Source: AP-16 sp036395835
Lineage (GTDB): Bacteria > Pseudomonadota > Alphaproteobacteria > Rhizobiales > Xanthobacteraceae
Reading direction: 5' to 3'
DNA: 24,709 nt
Assembly: GCA_036395835.1 (NCBI GenBank)
Contig: DASWCW010000122.1
Location: 1-24,709 of the forward strand
In this document: piece after piece, positions 15,316 to 22,369 of the stretch
Numbering within the stretch: the stretch's first letter is position 1
Layout of the letters: each line of letters begins with the position of its first letter
Made by a program: the position numbers and the translations under genes
The notes under the pieces: model-generated
The model's input: only the letters and a program-made list of their open reading frames with translations
Databases searched by the model: none
Told to the model about the DNA's origin: nothing

Positions 15316-15825
15316 TCAACGCGTTTTCATGCCGGGCATGTTCTTCATGTCCGACTTCATGTCCGGCATCGAGGATTTCTCGCCCACGCCCTCGACGGTG
15401 TATTGCACCTCAACGGTGCCGGATTTTTCGAACTCCAGCGTGCCGCTGACCTGCTCGCCCTTCTTGAGCGGCTGCTTGAGGCCGACGAACATCAGATGCA
15501 GGCCGTCGGGCTTGAGCTGGACGGTCTCACCCGGCTTGATTTCCACGCCGCCGGCGACGGGGCGCATCTTCATCACACCCTGATCCATGGTCATCTGATG
15601 GACCTCGACCTTTCCGGCGGCGGCGAACGAGCCGCCGACGAGGCGATCGGCCGTCGATCCGGCGTTCTTGATGCTCACATAGCCGGCCCCGATCTTGGCG
15701 CCCTTGGGGGTGGCGCGGGACCAGGGATGATCGACCTCGATCGATCCCACCTTGTATTGCTGGGAAAGCGCTCCGGTCGCGAAGAGACACGCTGCCAGTG
15801 CGATGGCGAGCGAAATTGACTTCAT
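15316..15825 (-). CDS. PCuAC-type periplasmic copper chaperone
   Basis: Periplasmic Cu(I) chaperone of the PCuAC family (DUF461), 169 residues, used in Cu delivery to cytochrome oxidase in alphaproteobacteria. Signal peptide 1-21 (cleavage after ALS). The ligand motif is present: His76 and Met78 in VEVHQM, Met85/Met87 in GVMKM, and His110-x-Met112 in GLHLMF, close to the family H(M)x10Mx21HxM pattern. The C-terminal tail has five methionines in SSMPDMKSDMKNMPGM (151-166), giving a second likely Cu(I) or Cu(II) site. Start ATG at 15825 has GGAG six bases upstream; the ATG at 15837 has none. It lies 75 bp after the DUF2946-like gene and 8 bp before the beta-barrel gene. Confidence 0.95.
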   Translation of the reverse strand: MKSISLAIALAACLFATGALSQQYKVGSIEVDHPWSRATPKGAKIGAGYVSIKNAGSTADRLVGGSFAAAGKVEVHQMTMDQGVMKMRPVAGGVEIKPGETVQLKPDGLHLMFVGLKQPLKKGEQVSGTLEFEKSGTVEVQYTVEGVGEKSSMPDMKSDMKNMPGMKTR

Positions 15826-15899
15826 TGGTGGCTCCATGCCGGACGATCGCGCGGAAATCGTCGCGAGGATCGAATCAGATTGGTCTCGGAGAATGTAGG

Positions 15900-16280
15900 T
15901 CAGGTCGTCGGCGGAGCGCGGGGGATCTGCGGACCGCGAGCCATCGGCCTGGCGTCGGCGGAGCTGCCGCACCGCGACAGTGCCGCGGGAACGGCCGCAC
16001 CGGGCGCAAACGCTGCGACCGCCGGCGCATCGGCAAGCACACTGTAGCCGGTCATGCAGGCTGAAGCGCATGGGCAGAGCCATGGATCGCTCGCCGGCCG
16101 AGACGGGACGTCGGCCGGATCGGCCGTGTGCTCGCTGCATATCGGGAGCGCCGGCGTGTCCGAGGATGCGGCGATTGCGGCGAGCCCCAGCCCCGAGAGT
16201 GCCGCCTGCAGGGCAATCGCATAGGCGGCAAAACCGGCGGCAAGTTTCCGCCAAAATCGGCCCGTTCCCGACTGGTGCAT
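15900..16280 (-). CDS. DUF2946-like small protein at the head of the copper operon
   Basis: Protein of 126 residues with one N-terminal hydrophobic helix (about 12-37, LAAGFAAYAIALQAALSGLG), then a cysteine-containing region (CSEH, then CPCASAC) and a C-terminus with RGPQIPRAPP. This layout, a membrane segment, a few Cys/His residues and an RGPP-like end, matches the poorly characterised DUF2946 proteins often found beside copper genes. The family call is by general resemblance. Start ATG at 16280; a TTG at 16286 has better spacing to GAGG and is an alternative that adds two residues. It is the first gene of the operon, so the promoter should lie just to the right. Confidence 0.7.
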   Translation of the reverse strand: MHQSGTGRFWRKLAAGFAAYAIALQAALSGLGLAAIAASSDTPALPICSEHTADPADVPSRPASDPWLCPCASACMTGYSVLADAPAVAAFAPGAAVPAALSRCGSSADARPMARGPQIPRAPPTT

Positions 16281-16995
16281 GCCCAAGACACACCTCTGGG
16301 TGCTGATTACCACCCGGTCCGAAATAACTCAATGCGCCGTCCATGCCGGATCTTGCGGTGCAGACCTGACTGCAAGCGGCCGCAAAATCGCCGCACCGGC
16401 GTCAAATCGGACGCACGCAGGCGTGCGATGCGGATGGGCGGGGGATGCATGCATCGCCAGGCGATGCCAGCACACCGCGATATGGGCCGCGATGGGGATC
16501 GTGATGATCGGAGGATTCGCCGGAGAGGGATGTTTATTTCGCCCGATCAATCCATTGATCGACGATGTTACTTCGATTTCTAATCAAACAAATCAGATTG
16601 CGCGAAAGGTTGTGACAAGATTCGGTCAAGGGAGTCTCACTAATGACATATTGGCTCGATAGCCGGGAGTTTCTGCGAATGATGAATCCCGTCCGACGAG
16701 GACGCGTTGCGTTGGGCCGGCGGCCCGATTGTGTGTGTGTCCGTTCGCTGCCGGCCGCGTGAGGGGGGAGGTATGTCGGCAATTCGACCGCGGCTCGCCC
16801 GTTCCGGGCGGCCACGCGCTCCTGATGTCCTTGCTTGCGTCCGCGTTTTCCACGGACAAGCTCGCGCAAAGCCGCTAGCCGGCAAAGAGACCTCCACGCT
16901 TCAGTCAAAAATCCAATCCGGCGTCGATGCGGCGGCGGGACCCCGAGCGTCTGCGGGGCGTTGCCCTGTCACAAAGCCACATTGGGAGGCGATCC
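16281..16995. other. Divergent non-coding region between the copper operon and the Sel1/TAXI genes
   Basis: About 715 bp without a convincing gene, between genes reading away from each other. It should hold the copper-operon promoter on the minus strand and the Sel1-gene promoter on the plus strand. Visible structures are a 5-bp inverted repeat GGGTG/CACCC around 16298-16315 near the copper genes, and a perfect 8-bp dyad at 16544-16561. There is a lower-GC patch from about 16535 to 16680, the most promoter-like part, and a short GT run near 16730. No -35/-10 pair convinced me. Weak open frames on both strands were rejected because they lack ribosome sites and recognisable protein character. 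Confidence 0.6.
16544..16561. promoter_or_regulatory. Perfect 18-bp dyad, candidate operator
   Basis: CGATCAAT (16544-16551), two central bases CC, then ATTGATCG (16554-16561): a perfect 8-bp inverted repeat at the edge of the only AT-rich patch of a divergent intergenic region. The size and symmetry fit a binding site for a dimeric regulator. No regulator gene is adjacent, so which gene it controls is open. Confidence 0.35.
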
Positions 16996-17955
16996 ATGAG
17001 TAGTCCGTTGGATCGAGACTTTGGTCCCGACGAGCCTTCGCCCTATGCCCCCAAATGGGTGCGCGAGGCCGCCGATGCGCAGCGCGGCAGGACGACGGAG
17101 CGGCACGGAATGATGCCGAAATCGGCCCCGAATCTCGATATTAGCGAGGATTTCCGACAAGCCGTCACCGACGCGGCCACCGCAAACGAACCCGTGCTGG
17201 TCGGTCGTTATCGGCTGCCGCCGTCGCTCGAGCCGACGTTGATGCCGGAGCCCTGGCCGGTTTCGCGCACCCGGTCCGCTCTCGGGCTCCTCGCGCGTTT
17301 TACCGTGGCCGCCGCCATCGCTGCGGTTGTGGCACTATTCGTGGTGGGTAAGTTCCCCACGTCGTGGTCCGTTGCCGGGAATGCCCAAAAGCCGGATTCG
17401 CCCTCATTCGGGTCGCGGTTCTCCGGGCATAACGCGCAGCAACCGAAGCCCGCGGCCGCGCAATTGATTCCCACCCAGGAGGCTTCGCGCGGGGCCACGC
17501 CGACCCGCGCGGTCGAAGGCGCGACGGCGCAACCGCCGGCCAATCCCGCCGCGCAAGCGCCGACGGGCCCGACGGGGCAACCGCAGGTCGGCACGCCGGC
17601 GCAGCCGCGGGTGAGCGCACCAGCGCAACCGTCTGCCGGTCCGGCGAAGACCTTTGCAATCCGTCAGCTCGAGCGCGAGGAGATCGCCGACCTGATGCGT
17701 CGCGGCGAGGCTTTCATCGCGAGCGGCGATCTCGCCTCGGCGCGCCTGGTGCTGCAGCGTGCAGCGGAGGGCGGCGATCCGCGCGCGGCGCTGATGCTGG
17801 CGGGAACCTACGATCCGATCGTGCTGGAGAAGCTCGGCATCCAGGGCTTTGCCTCGGATATCGCGGCCGCGCGCAGCTGGTATGAGCGGGCAAAGGAGTT
17901 CGGCTCGGCGGAAGCGCTGCGGCGGCTGGAAATGCTGGCAAGCCGCGCCCGCTGA
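16996..17955 (+). CDS. Membrane-anchored Sel1/TPR-repeat protein
   Basis: Protein of 319 residues. The N-terminal 95 residues are cytoplasmic in character, with no signal peptide; one transmembrane helix lies at about 98-120 (LLARFTVAAAIAAVVALFVVG). A Pro/Ala/Gln-rich linker follows (about 130-225), then a Sel1-like helical repeat region (about 235-319) with RLVLQRAAEGGDPRAALMLAGTYDP and AAARSWYERAKEFGSAEALRRL. The start ATG at 16996 has GGGAGG six bases upstream. The gene is 50 bp before the TAXI binding protein on the same strand, so they are probably one operon. The C-terminus should be periplasmic; a scaffold role is plausible but unproven. Confidence 0.85.
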   Translation: MSSPLDRDFGPDEPSPYAPKWVREAADAQRGRTTERHGMMPKSAPNLDISEDFRQAVTDAATANEPVLVGRYRLPPSLEPTLMPEPWPVSRTRSALGLLARFTVAAAIAAVVALFVVGKFPTSWSVAGNAQKPDSPSFGSRFSGHNAQQPKPAAAQLIPTQEASRGATPTRAVEGATAQPPANPAAQAPTGPTGQPQVGTPAQPRVSAPAQPSAGPAKTFAIRQLEREEIADLMRRGEAFIASGDLASARLVLQRAAEGGDPRAALMLAGTYDPIVLEKLGIQGFASDIAAARSWYERAKEFGSAEALRRLEMLASRAR

Positions 17956-18005
17956 GGCTCCGCGGCGAGCGAACAAACGGAACACGAGATCAGGAGGCGA
18001 CGACG

Positions 18006-19169
18006 ATGGCGAGGCAGTCTTGGCGGTTTGTTGCGGCGGTACTGGCGCTGCTCGGGTTGGTGACCATGGCGCGGGCGGAAACGGAAGTCGACCCGGGCAC
18101 GGTGAGCGAAGGGCTCAAAGCGATCTTCAAATACGGAGGCGGCACCCGCGAGACTGCCGACCGTCTCAACGCCAACACGGTCACCATCATGACCGGCACC
18201 ATCGCCGGAACCTACGTTCAGTTCGGCGCCGATCTCGCCTCCGCGCTCGACAGCGGCGATCAGCTGCGCGTGCTGCCAATCATTGGCCGCGGCTCGGTGC
18301 AGGGTATCGCGGACATTCTGTTCCTCAAGGGGGTCGATCTCGGCATCGTGCGTTCCGACACGCTCGATTATCTGGAGAAGAAGGGCTACGCCAACAACAT
18401 CAAGAGGCAATTCACCTTCATTACCAAGCTCTACAACGAAGAAATGCACGTGCTCGCGCCCAAGTCGATCCGCACGCTTGCGGATCTCGAAGGCAAAACG
18501 GTCGCGGTCGACCTGCCGAACGGGGGCACGTTCGTGACTTCGATCATCGTGTTCGAGCGACTCGGGATTCACCCGAATTTCGCCTACATCGAGCAGCGGC
18601 TCGCCTTCGAGAAGCTGAAGAAAGGCGAAATCGATGCGATGATCTCGGTCCAGGGAAAGCCCTCGAAATTCAACGCGGGAGTCAAGGACGAGAATCTTCA
18701 CTTCGTTCCGATCGATTACGCCAAGACCCTGCAGACGGACTATCTGCCGGCACAGCTCACCTCGGACGATTATCCGAACATGATTCCGAAGGGCGAACGG
18801 ATCGACACGATCGCGGTCCCGGCGGTGCTGGCCGCCTATAGTTGGGCGCCCAACACCGAGCGTTATCGCCGGCTCGCGCGCTTCGTCGATGCGTTCTTCA
18901 ACAAGATCGCGGCTCTGCAGCAGCCCCCGTTCCATCCGAAATGGAAAGAGGTCGCGCTCAATGCGCCGCTGCCCGGCTGGGCGCGGTTCAAGCCGGCGCA
19001 GGAGTGGCTCGATCGCAACAGCAGCGCCATGGCTTCCGTCGACACGCGGCACCGCTTCGATCAATTTTTGGGCGAAAATCAGGTGCGCGCGATTGCGAAA
19101 CCGGAGGACCGGGAGGCGCTGTTCCGCCAGTTCCTGGAGTGGCAGAAAGGTCAGCCCGTCGCGCGCTAA
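18006..19169 (+). CDS. TAXI-family TRAP transporter solute-binding protein
   Basis: Periplasmic binding protein of 387 residues. Signal peptide 1-24 (cleavage after ARA). The TAXI family pattern is clear: VTIMTGTIAGTYVQFGADLASAL near 59-81, VLPIIGRGSVQGIADILFLKGVDLGIVRSD (about 94-123), then the domain-2 segment LADLEGKTVAVDLPNGGTFVTS. It is longer than typical TAXI proteins (about 320), with an extra C-terminal part rich in Trp and Arg. The start ATG at 18006 has AGGAGG eight bases upstream. The matching fused 4TM/12TM permease is not in this window, so the protein is either an orphan binding protein, uses a distant permease, or acts in sensing with the Sel1 partner upstream. Confidence 0.92.
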   Translation: MARQSWRFVAAVLALLGLVTMARAETEVDPGTVSEGLKAIFKYGGGTRETADRLNANTVTIMTGTIAGTYVQFGADLASALDSGDQLRVLPIIGRGSVQGIADILFLKGVDLGIVRSDTLDYLEKKGYANNIKRQFTFITKLYNEEMHVLAPKSIRTLADLEGKTVAVDLPNGGTFVTSIIVFERLGIHPNFAYIEQRLAFEKLKKGEIDAMISVQGKPSKFNAGVKDENLHFVPIDYAKTLQTDYLPAQLTSDDYPNMIPKGERIDTIAVPAVLAAYSWAPNTERYRRLARFVDAFFNKIAALQQPPFHPKWKEVALNAPLPGWARFKPAQEWLDRNSSAMASVDTRHRFDQFLGENQVRAIAKPEDREALFRQFLEWQKGQPVAR

Positions 19170-19188
19170 GCAATGGGGTCGTCGCTTC

Positions 19189-19214
19189 GGGGCGCGGGCG
19201 GGAGTCCGCGCCCC
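19189..19214 (+). terminator. Strong GC hairpin after the TAXI gene
   Basis: A perfect 9-bp stem GGGGCGCGG (19189-19197) and CCGCGCCCC (19206-19214) with an eight-base loop, 20 bases after the stop codon. No T-run follows, so it is either a weak or Rho-assisted terminator, or an mRNA 3'-end stabiliser. Confidence 0.55.
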
Positions 19215-19284
19215 AACGATTCCGGCCTGCCGCCGACCACGGAGAGCGGGCGGCGCGCCGCATTTGTCAGCACCCATTAATTTC

Positions 19285-19313
19285 TTGAGGAGAGCCAATC
19301 GAACTGGAATGAT
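19285..19313 (+). promoter_or_regulatory. Weak sigma-70-like promoter upstream of the metallophosphoesterase
   Basis: TTGAGG (19285-19290) and AATGAT (19308-19313), each four of six consensus bases, with 17-bp spacing, about 93 bp before the next start codon and in the most AT-rich part of the gap. It is a sequence match only; alphaproteobacterial promoters are hard to call by eye. Confidence 0.25.
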
Positions 19314-19405
19314 TGAAATCGTGTATTCGTAATTGAAGGAAGCTCTGGCGGTCATGCGGAGATGCATCCGGTCCGAGATGCAGCGCAAGCCGGCCAGGCC
19401 GCGAT

Positions 19406-20146
19406 ATGCTGATCGCATTGATGAGCGACATTCACGCCAATCGCGAGGCCTTCTCGGCCTGCTTGGCGCATGCCGCGAGCTATCCGGTCGATCGCTACGT
19501 GTTTCTGGGCGATTACGTCGGCTACGGCGCGGACCCCGGCTGGGCCGTCGACACCGTCATGGACCACGTCGAACGCGGCGCCATCGCCCTTCTCGGCAAT
19601 CATGACGAAGCGATATCGGCCGCGCGAGTGCAGATGAACGAGGTCGCTTTGGCGGCGATCGAATGGACGCGGACCCGTCTCGACGCTCGTCAGCGCGAAT
19701 TTCTGAGCCGCCTGCCTCTCACGATGGAAGAAGCCGACCGCCTCTACGTCCATGCCAGCGCGCAGACGCCGGCCGCGTGGCACTACGTGACCGATGTCCA
19801 TGAGGCACGACAAAGCTTCGATGCCACTGCGCGGCGCGCGACATTCTGCGGCCACGTCCATGTGCCCGAGCTTTACCATCTCAGCGCTGCGGGCAAGATC
19901 GGCGCCTTCACGCCGGTCGCCGGCGTCGGCATTCCGCTGCTGCGCCGGCGCCGCTGGCTCGCCGTGATCGGCGCCGTCGGCCAGCCGCGGGACGGCGAGC
20001 CGGCCGCCTGCTATGCCGTGCTCGATGAGGAGCGCCGCACGCTGACCTACGTGCGCGTGCCCTACGACGTCGCAGGTGCGGGGGCGAAGATCCGCGCCGC
20101 GGGACTTCCGTCGATTCTCGCCGTCCGCTTGGAACAAGGATATTGA
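19406..20146 (+). CDS. Calcineurin-like metallophosphoesterase
   Basis: Protein of 246 residues with every two-metal ligand motif of the calcineurin-like phosphoesterases: SDIHAN (Asp8, His10), FLGDYVGYG (Asp36), LLGNHDE (Asn65, His66), VHAS (His116) and CGHVHVP (His150, His152). This belongs to the small YfcE/MJ0936-like group, which hydrolyses phosphodiesters; the in vivo substrate is not predictable. Cytoplasmic, no signal peptide. The start is ATG at 19406 (MLIALMSDIH), the only sensible start although the ribosome site is weak. It is separated by 236 bp from the TAXI gene and probably has its own promoter. The following 219 bp to the lipoprotein gene contain nothing I can support. Confidence 0.93.
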   Translation: MLIALMSDIHANREAFSACLAHAASYPVDRYVFLGDYVGYGADPGWAVDTVMDHVERGAIALLGNHDEAISAARVQMNEVALAAIEWTRTRLDARQREFLSRLPLTMEEADRLYVHASAQTPAAWHYVTDVHEARQSFDATARRATFCGHVHVPELYHLSAAGKIGAFTPVAGVGIPLLRRRRWLAVIGAVGQPRDGEPAACYAVLDEERRTLTYVRVPYDVAGAGAKIRAAGLPSILAVRLEQGY

Positions 20147-20365
20147 TCGCCATGCCCGTTCGCCGTCGCGCTCGACGGGATCGAGGACGAACATCGTTGG
20201 CGCGCGAGCGAACCGGCAGCGTGTCCTCGCGCGGGGTCGCGCAAGCGCCGTGTGCGGTGACCTTGGTCAGAGCGAGCCGACCGGCGCGGCGCTTGCGATC
20301 GTTCGGAAATCTGCATCTTATTCGCAATTGAGCCGGACGCGCGCCGGAGCGGGAAGGACGAAACG

Positions 20366-20734
20366 ATGGAGGGGGACAGGATCGGCAGATTCGCGCTCCT
20401 CGCGGCCGCAAGCTGGCTTGGCGGCTGCGCGGCCGATTCGTCCATGCTCGATCAGCTGATGGTGGTGCCAGGCTATTACGACACGCTGGGCTGCCCGGAG
20501 CTGGTCGCGAAGCTGCGCTCCTCGACGGAACGGGTTCGTGAATTGATCCTGCTGATGGAGAAATCGGGCGAGGATTCCGCAGGCGCGATCGTGAACGCGG
20601 TGGCCTATAACACCGAATACGCCAAGGCGCGCTCCAACCAGAAGCATGCGGAGGAGGCGGCGGTGCGCAAGCGTTGCGATCTCAACGCCGAGGCCGGCAA
20701 GCCGGGACCGGAGCCGCTCAAAGCGTTGCAGTGA
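20366..20734 (+). CDS. Small secreted lipoprotein of unknown function
   Basis: Protein of 122 residues with a lipoprotein signal: short charged start, hydrophobic ALLAAASW and lipobox LGGC with the lipidated Cys at 21. The mature part includes MLDQLMVVPGYYDTLGCPELVAKLRSSTERVRELILLMEKS, then a helical GAIVNAVAYNTEYAKARSNQKHAEEAAVRKRC. Two further cysteines (about 43 and 104) could form a disulfide. Proteins of this type, a short lipoprotein with a conserved CPEL..K and EY.KARS segment, occur widely in Bradyrhizobium-like genomes without assigned function, as far as I recall. The start ATG at 20366 has AAGGA seven bases upstream. An unpaired-looking hairpin (CCCGT with ACGGG, about 20752-20787) lies just downstream without a T-run. 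Confidence 0.82.
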   Translation: MEGDRIGRFALLAAASWLGGCAADSSMLDQLMVVPGYYDTLGCPELVAKLRSSTERVRELILLMEKSGEDSAGAIVNAVAYNTEYAKARSNQKHAEEAAVRKRCDLNAEAGKPGPEPLKALQ

Positions 20735-20913
20735 CCCGCCCGCGACCGCCCCCGTCTTCCGATTCGGCGCGGCGATGGAAACGGGCTTGTGGTGCAGGCG
20801 GCGCGGCAGAATTTCACGGTATTCCAATACGATTCCTTTGATCTGTTGCTCCAGCGCAACACTAAACGGCGCGCTCTTGCTGTAAGATCGGTTCGACGCT
20901 GGGGAGACCAATC

Positions 20914-21705
20914 ATGAAAGTCGCCTGGGCACGGGGCATCTGTGCGGGCTTGGTTGCTTGCGCCGTCGCGGGTTCCGCCCGCGCGGCCGACATGACATTG
21001 CCGGCGCCGCCGCCACTGTCGGCTCCGGCTCCTGTGCCGGGTTACAATTGGAGCGGGTTCTTTGTCGGCGGCCACCTCGGCTCCGGCTGGGGCAGCGAGG
21101 CGATCACGCTCACGCCCGATAGCCATTACCCTTCGGGGACCATTCCGCCCGCCATCGCCGCCGACCCGCGCGGTGTCGTGGCCGGCGTGCAATATGGAAC
21201 GAACTGGCAGTTCGACCGGCTCGTCCTGGGCACCGAATCCGACTTCTCCTTCACCGACATTCGTCGCTCGCAAACGATCCTCACCACGACGCCCAACGTC
21301 ACCAACACCGGCGAGCAGAAGCTGCCCTGGTTCGGCACGACGCGCGTTCGCGCCGGCTATACGCTGCAAGACAATCTATTGATTTATGCGACGGGCGGCC
21401 TCGCCAACGGCCGCGCCGAGGCGAGTTTCTCCGCCTTCGGTCCCGGTATCGGAGCCGTCGGATCCCGCAGCAAGACGCTGTGGGGCTGGACCCTCGGCGG
21501 CGGCCTCGAATACGGGATGGGACCCTGGTCCGGCAAGGTCGAATTTTTGCATTACGACATAGGTACCCTGACGTTCTATACGATCGATACCAAAGCTCCG
21601 GGTGCATCCATCAAGGCATCGACCAAATTCGCCGGCGACATGGTGCGCGTGGGTGTGAACTACCGGTTCGACTGGACGCCCTGGCAGCTCATTTTCGGGC
21701 GGTGA
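20914..21705 (+). CDS. Omp31-like outer-membrane beta-barrel porin family protein
   Basis: Protein of 263 residues, an opacity/Omp31-type eight-stranded barrel. Signal peptide 1-24 (cleavage after ARA), a Pro-rich linker (LPAPPPLSAPAPVPGYN), then the typical first strand YNWSGFFVGGHLGSGWG (44-60). The strand pattern LVLGTESDFSF, TTRVRAGYTLQDNLLIYATGGLANG, WGWTLGGGLEYGMGPWSGKVEFLHYD and MVRVGVNYRFDW follows family order; the R.GY....LLY.TGG segment is the hallmark. The start ATG at 20914 has GGGGAG seven bases upstream. It is monocistronic by context: 179 bp gap before, long non-coding region after. Confidence 0.93.
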   Translation: MKVAWARGICAGLVACAVAGSARAADMTLPAPPPLSAPAPVPGYNWSGFFVGGHLGSGWGSEAITLTPDSHYPSGTIPPAIAADPRGVVAGVQYGTNWQFDRLVLGTESDFSFTDIRRSQTILTTTPNVTNTGEQKLPWFGTTRVRAGYTLQDNLLIYATGGLANGRAEASFSAFGPGIGAVGSRSKTLWGWTLGGGLEYGMGPWSGKVEFLHYDIGTLTFYTIDTKAPGASIKASTKFAGDMVRVGVNYRFDWTPWQLIFGR

Positions 21706-21764
21706 CCTCCAGGATCTCGCCAGCTTTCTGCCGCATGGATCGGACCAGGCGCTGAGCGCATTTT

Positions 21765-21925
21765 GGCCCAACAAAAAGCCGCCCGGTTTCCCGAGCGGCG
21801 ATGGTTCGAAATGCCCCCCGTTCGCGACCGTAGGGCGACATGGGCTTTTCCCGGCACTTGGCTGTCCCGCTAAGGACCGACGCGTGGGCGTCGGCGGCCT
21901 TGCCCCCTTTTTAAGCACCCGTATT
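21765..21925 (-). ncRNA. Candidate small structured RNA
   Basis: On the minus strand this block ends in a textbook intrinsic terminator and carries two more hairpins. One is AAGG...CCTT around the perfect stem CCGACGC/GCGTCGG (21872-21901); the other is GGGCGACA with TGTCCC (21833-21840 and 21863-21868). A length near 160 bases is comparable with 6S RNA, but I cannot verify a match. A possible -35-like CTTGAG lies at about 21945, with no clear -10. On the plus strand the 21872-21901 hairpin is also followed by TTTTT at 21907-21911, so a plus-strand terminator for the porin transcript is an alternative. Confidence 0.4.
21773..21799 (-). terminator. Rho-independent terminator, minus strand
   Basis: Read on the minus strand: stem GCCGCTCGG, loop GAAA, stem CCGGGCGGC, then TTTTT. 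Nine base pairs including one G-U, a GNRA tetraloop and an immediate T-run. It ends transcripts coming from the right, either the secreted-protein gene (stop at 22370) or a separate small RNA. Confidence 0.8.
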
Positions 21926-22098
21926 GGGATTCGCGCCCGGACTCAAGCCTCGTGTTTGTGGTTAGCGGGGACAGGGCGGCTGCCGCGCGCGTTTTTCAAG
22001 CGCGTAACGCTCATCGGTCGAAGCAAAATCCGGGGCCCGGGATTGCATCCTGCGTTGCTGCGCTCGATTCGGGCGAGGAGGTTGAACGGAAGTTCAGA

Positions 22099-22144
22099 AC
22101 GGTCCCGGTCGACAGCAGGGGGCAACCTGTGGGACCGGGACCGT
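22099..22144. repeat. 12-bp perfect inverted repeat (large hairpin)
   Basis: ACGGTCCCGGTC (22099-22110) pairs perfectly with GACCGGGACCGT (22133-22144) across a 22-base loop, which itself can form CAGG/CCTG. The GC-rich palindrome CCCGGCCGGG follows directly. It lies in non-coding DNA; structural RNA or a palindromic repeat are both possible. Confidence 0.6.
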
Positions 22145-22369
22145 CCCGGCCGGGCGACTTACTGACCCCCTCCCGACGGAGCAAGCCTAGGAGAGGTTTG
22201 TGGCACGTCCGGGGTCATTTGGTGTCAAACCGCGACGACTTTGACGGCCAAAGTTCTTCGGTTCTTCAATTCTATCAATTCGCTGCGACGGTCGGTGCCG
22301 ATGACGGCGCAGTTCGAGAAGCTCGCGAAACACGCGAGCGAACTATTGGAATTGCCGAAAACAGCTCGG

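Larger units (their letters stand above)
21706..22369. other. Structured non-coding region between the porin and a minus-strand secreted-protein gene
   Basis: 664 bp between convergent genes with no credible protein gene. It holds a good minus-strand terminator (21773-21799) and two further hairpins (21833-21868 and 21872-21901) that together suggest a small RNA. It also holds a 12-bp perfect stem (22099-22144) followed by the palindrome CCCGGCCGGG, and a 7-bp stem CAAGCCT/AGGTTTG (22182-22200). The left third is the candidate ncRNA described separately; the rest may be its leader, the 3' end of the secreted-protein transcript, or repeat debris. I looked for RNase P, 4.5S and tmRNA signatures and found none. 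Confidence 0.6.

Noticed and set aside
12782..15583. A very long plus-strand open frame (over 900 codons) opposite the copper operon
   Set aside because: It is Arg/Glu/Gly/Asp-rich without domains and lies exactly antisense to CopD, CopC and the barrel, which have clear family motifs. Long antisense frames are expected at this GC content. The same reasoning removes the long frames opposite the TRAP genes, the ThDP enzyme and the TAXI protein.
16279..16995. Several short open frames on both strands upstream of the copper and Sel1 genes, including a His-containing minus-strand frame at 16329-16550
   Set aside because: Start codons are rare types or poorly spaced from a ribosome site, composition is Arg/Pro/Ala-rich, and no family or signal peptide is recognisable. 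The His residues alone are not enough to call a metal-responsive leader.
20143..20365. Possible small gene after the metallophosphoesterase
   Set aside because: The product is almost pure Arg/Ala/Ser, typical of a shadow frame, and there is no ribosome site. A more protein-like stretch in the phosphoesterase frame lies after its stop and has no start codon.
21795..21830. GGTTCGAA near 21804 looked like a tRNA T-loop
   Set aside because: The flanking bases cannot form a T-stem and no acceptor or anticodon arm lies at the right distance on either strand.
21706..22369. RNase P RNA, 4.5S RNA or permuted tmRNA in the structured region
   Set aside because: The hallmark sequences (GAGGAAAGTCC, the 4.5S tetraloop core, an ANDN-type tag reading frame) are absent on both strands.
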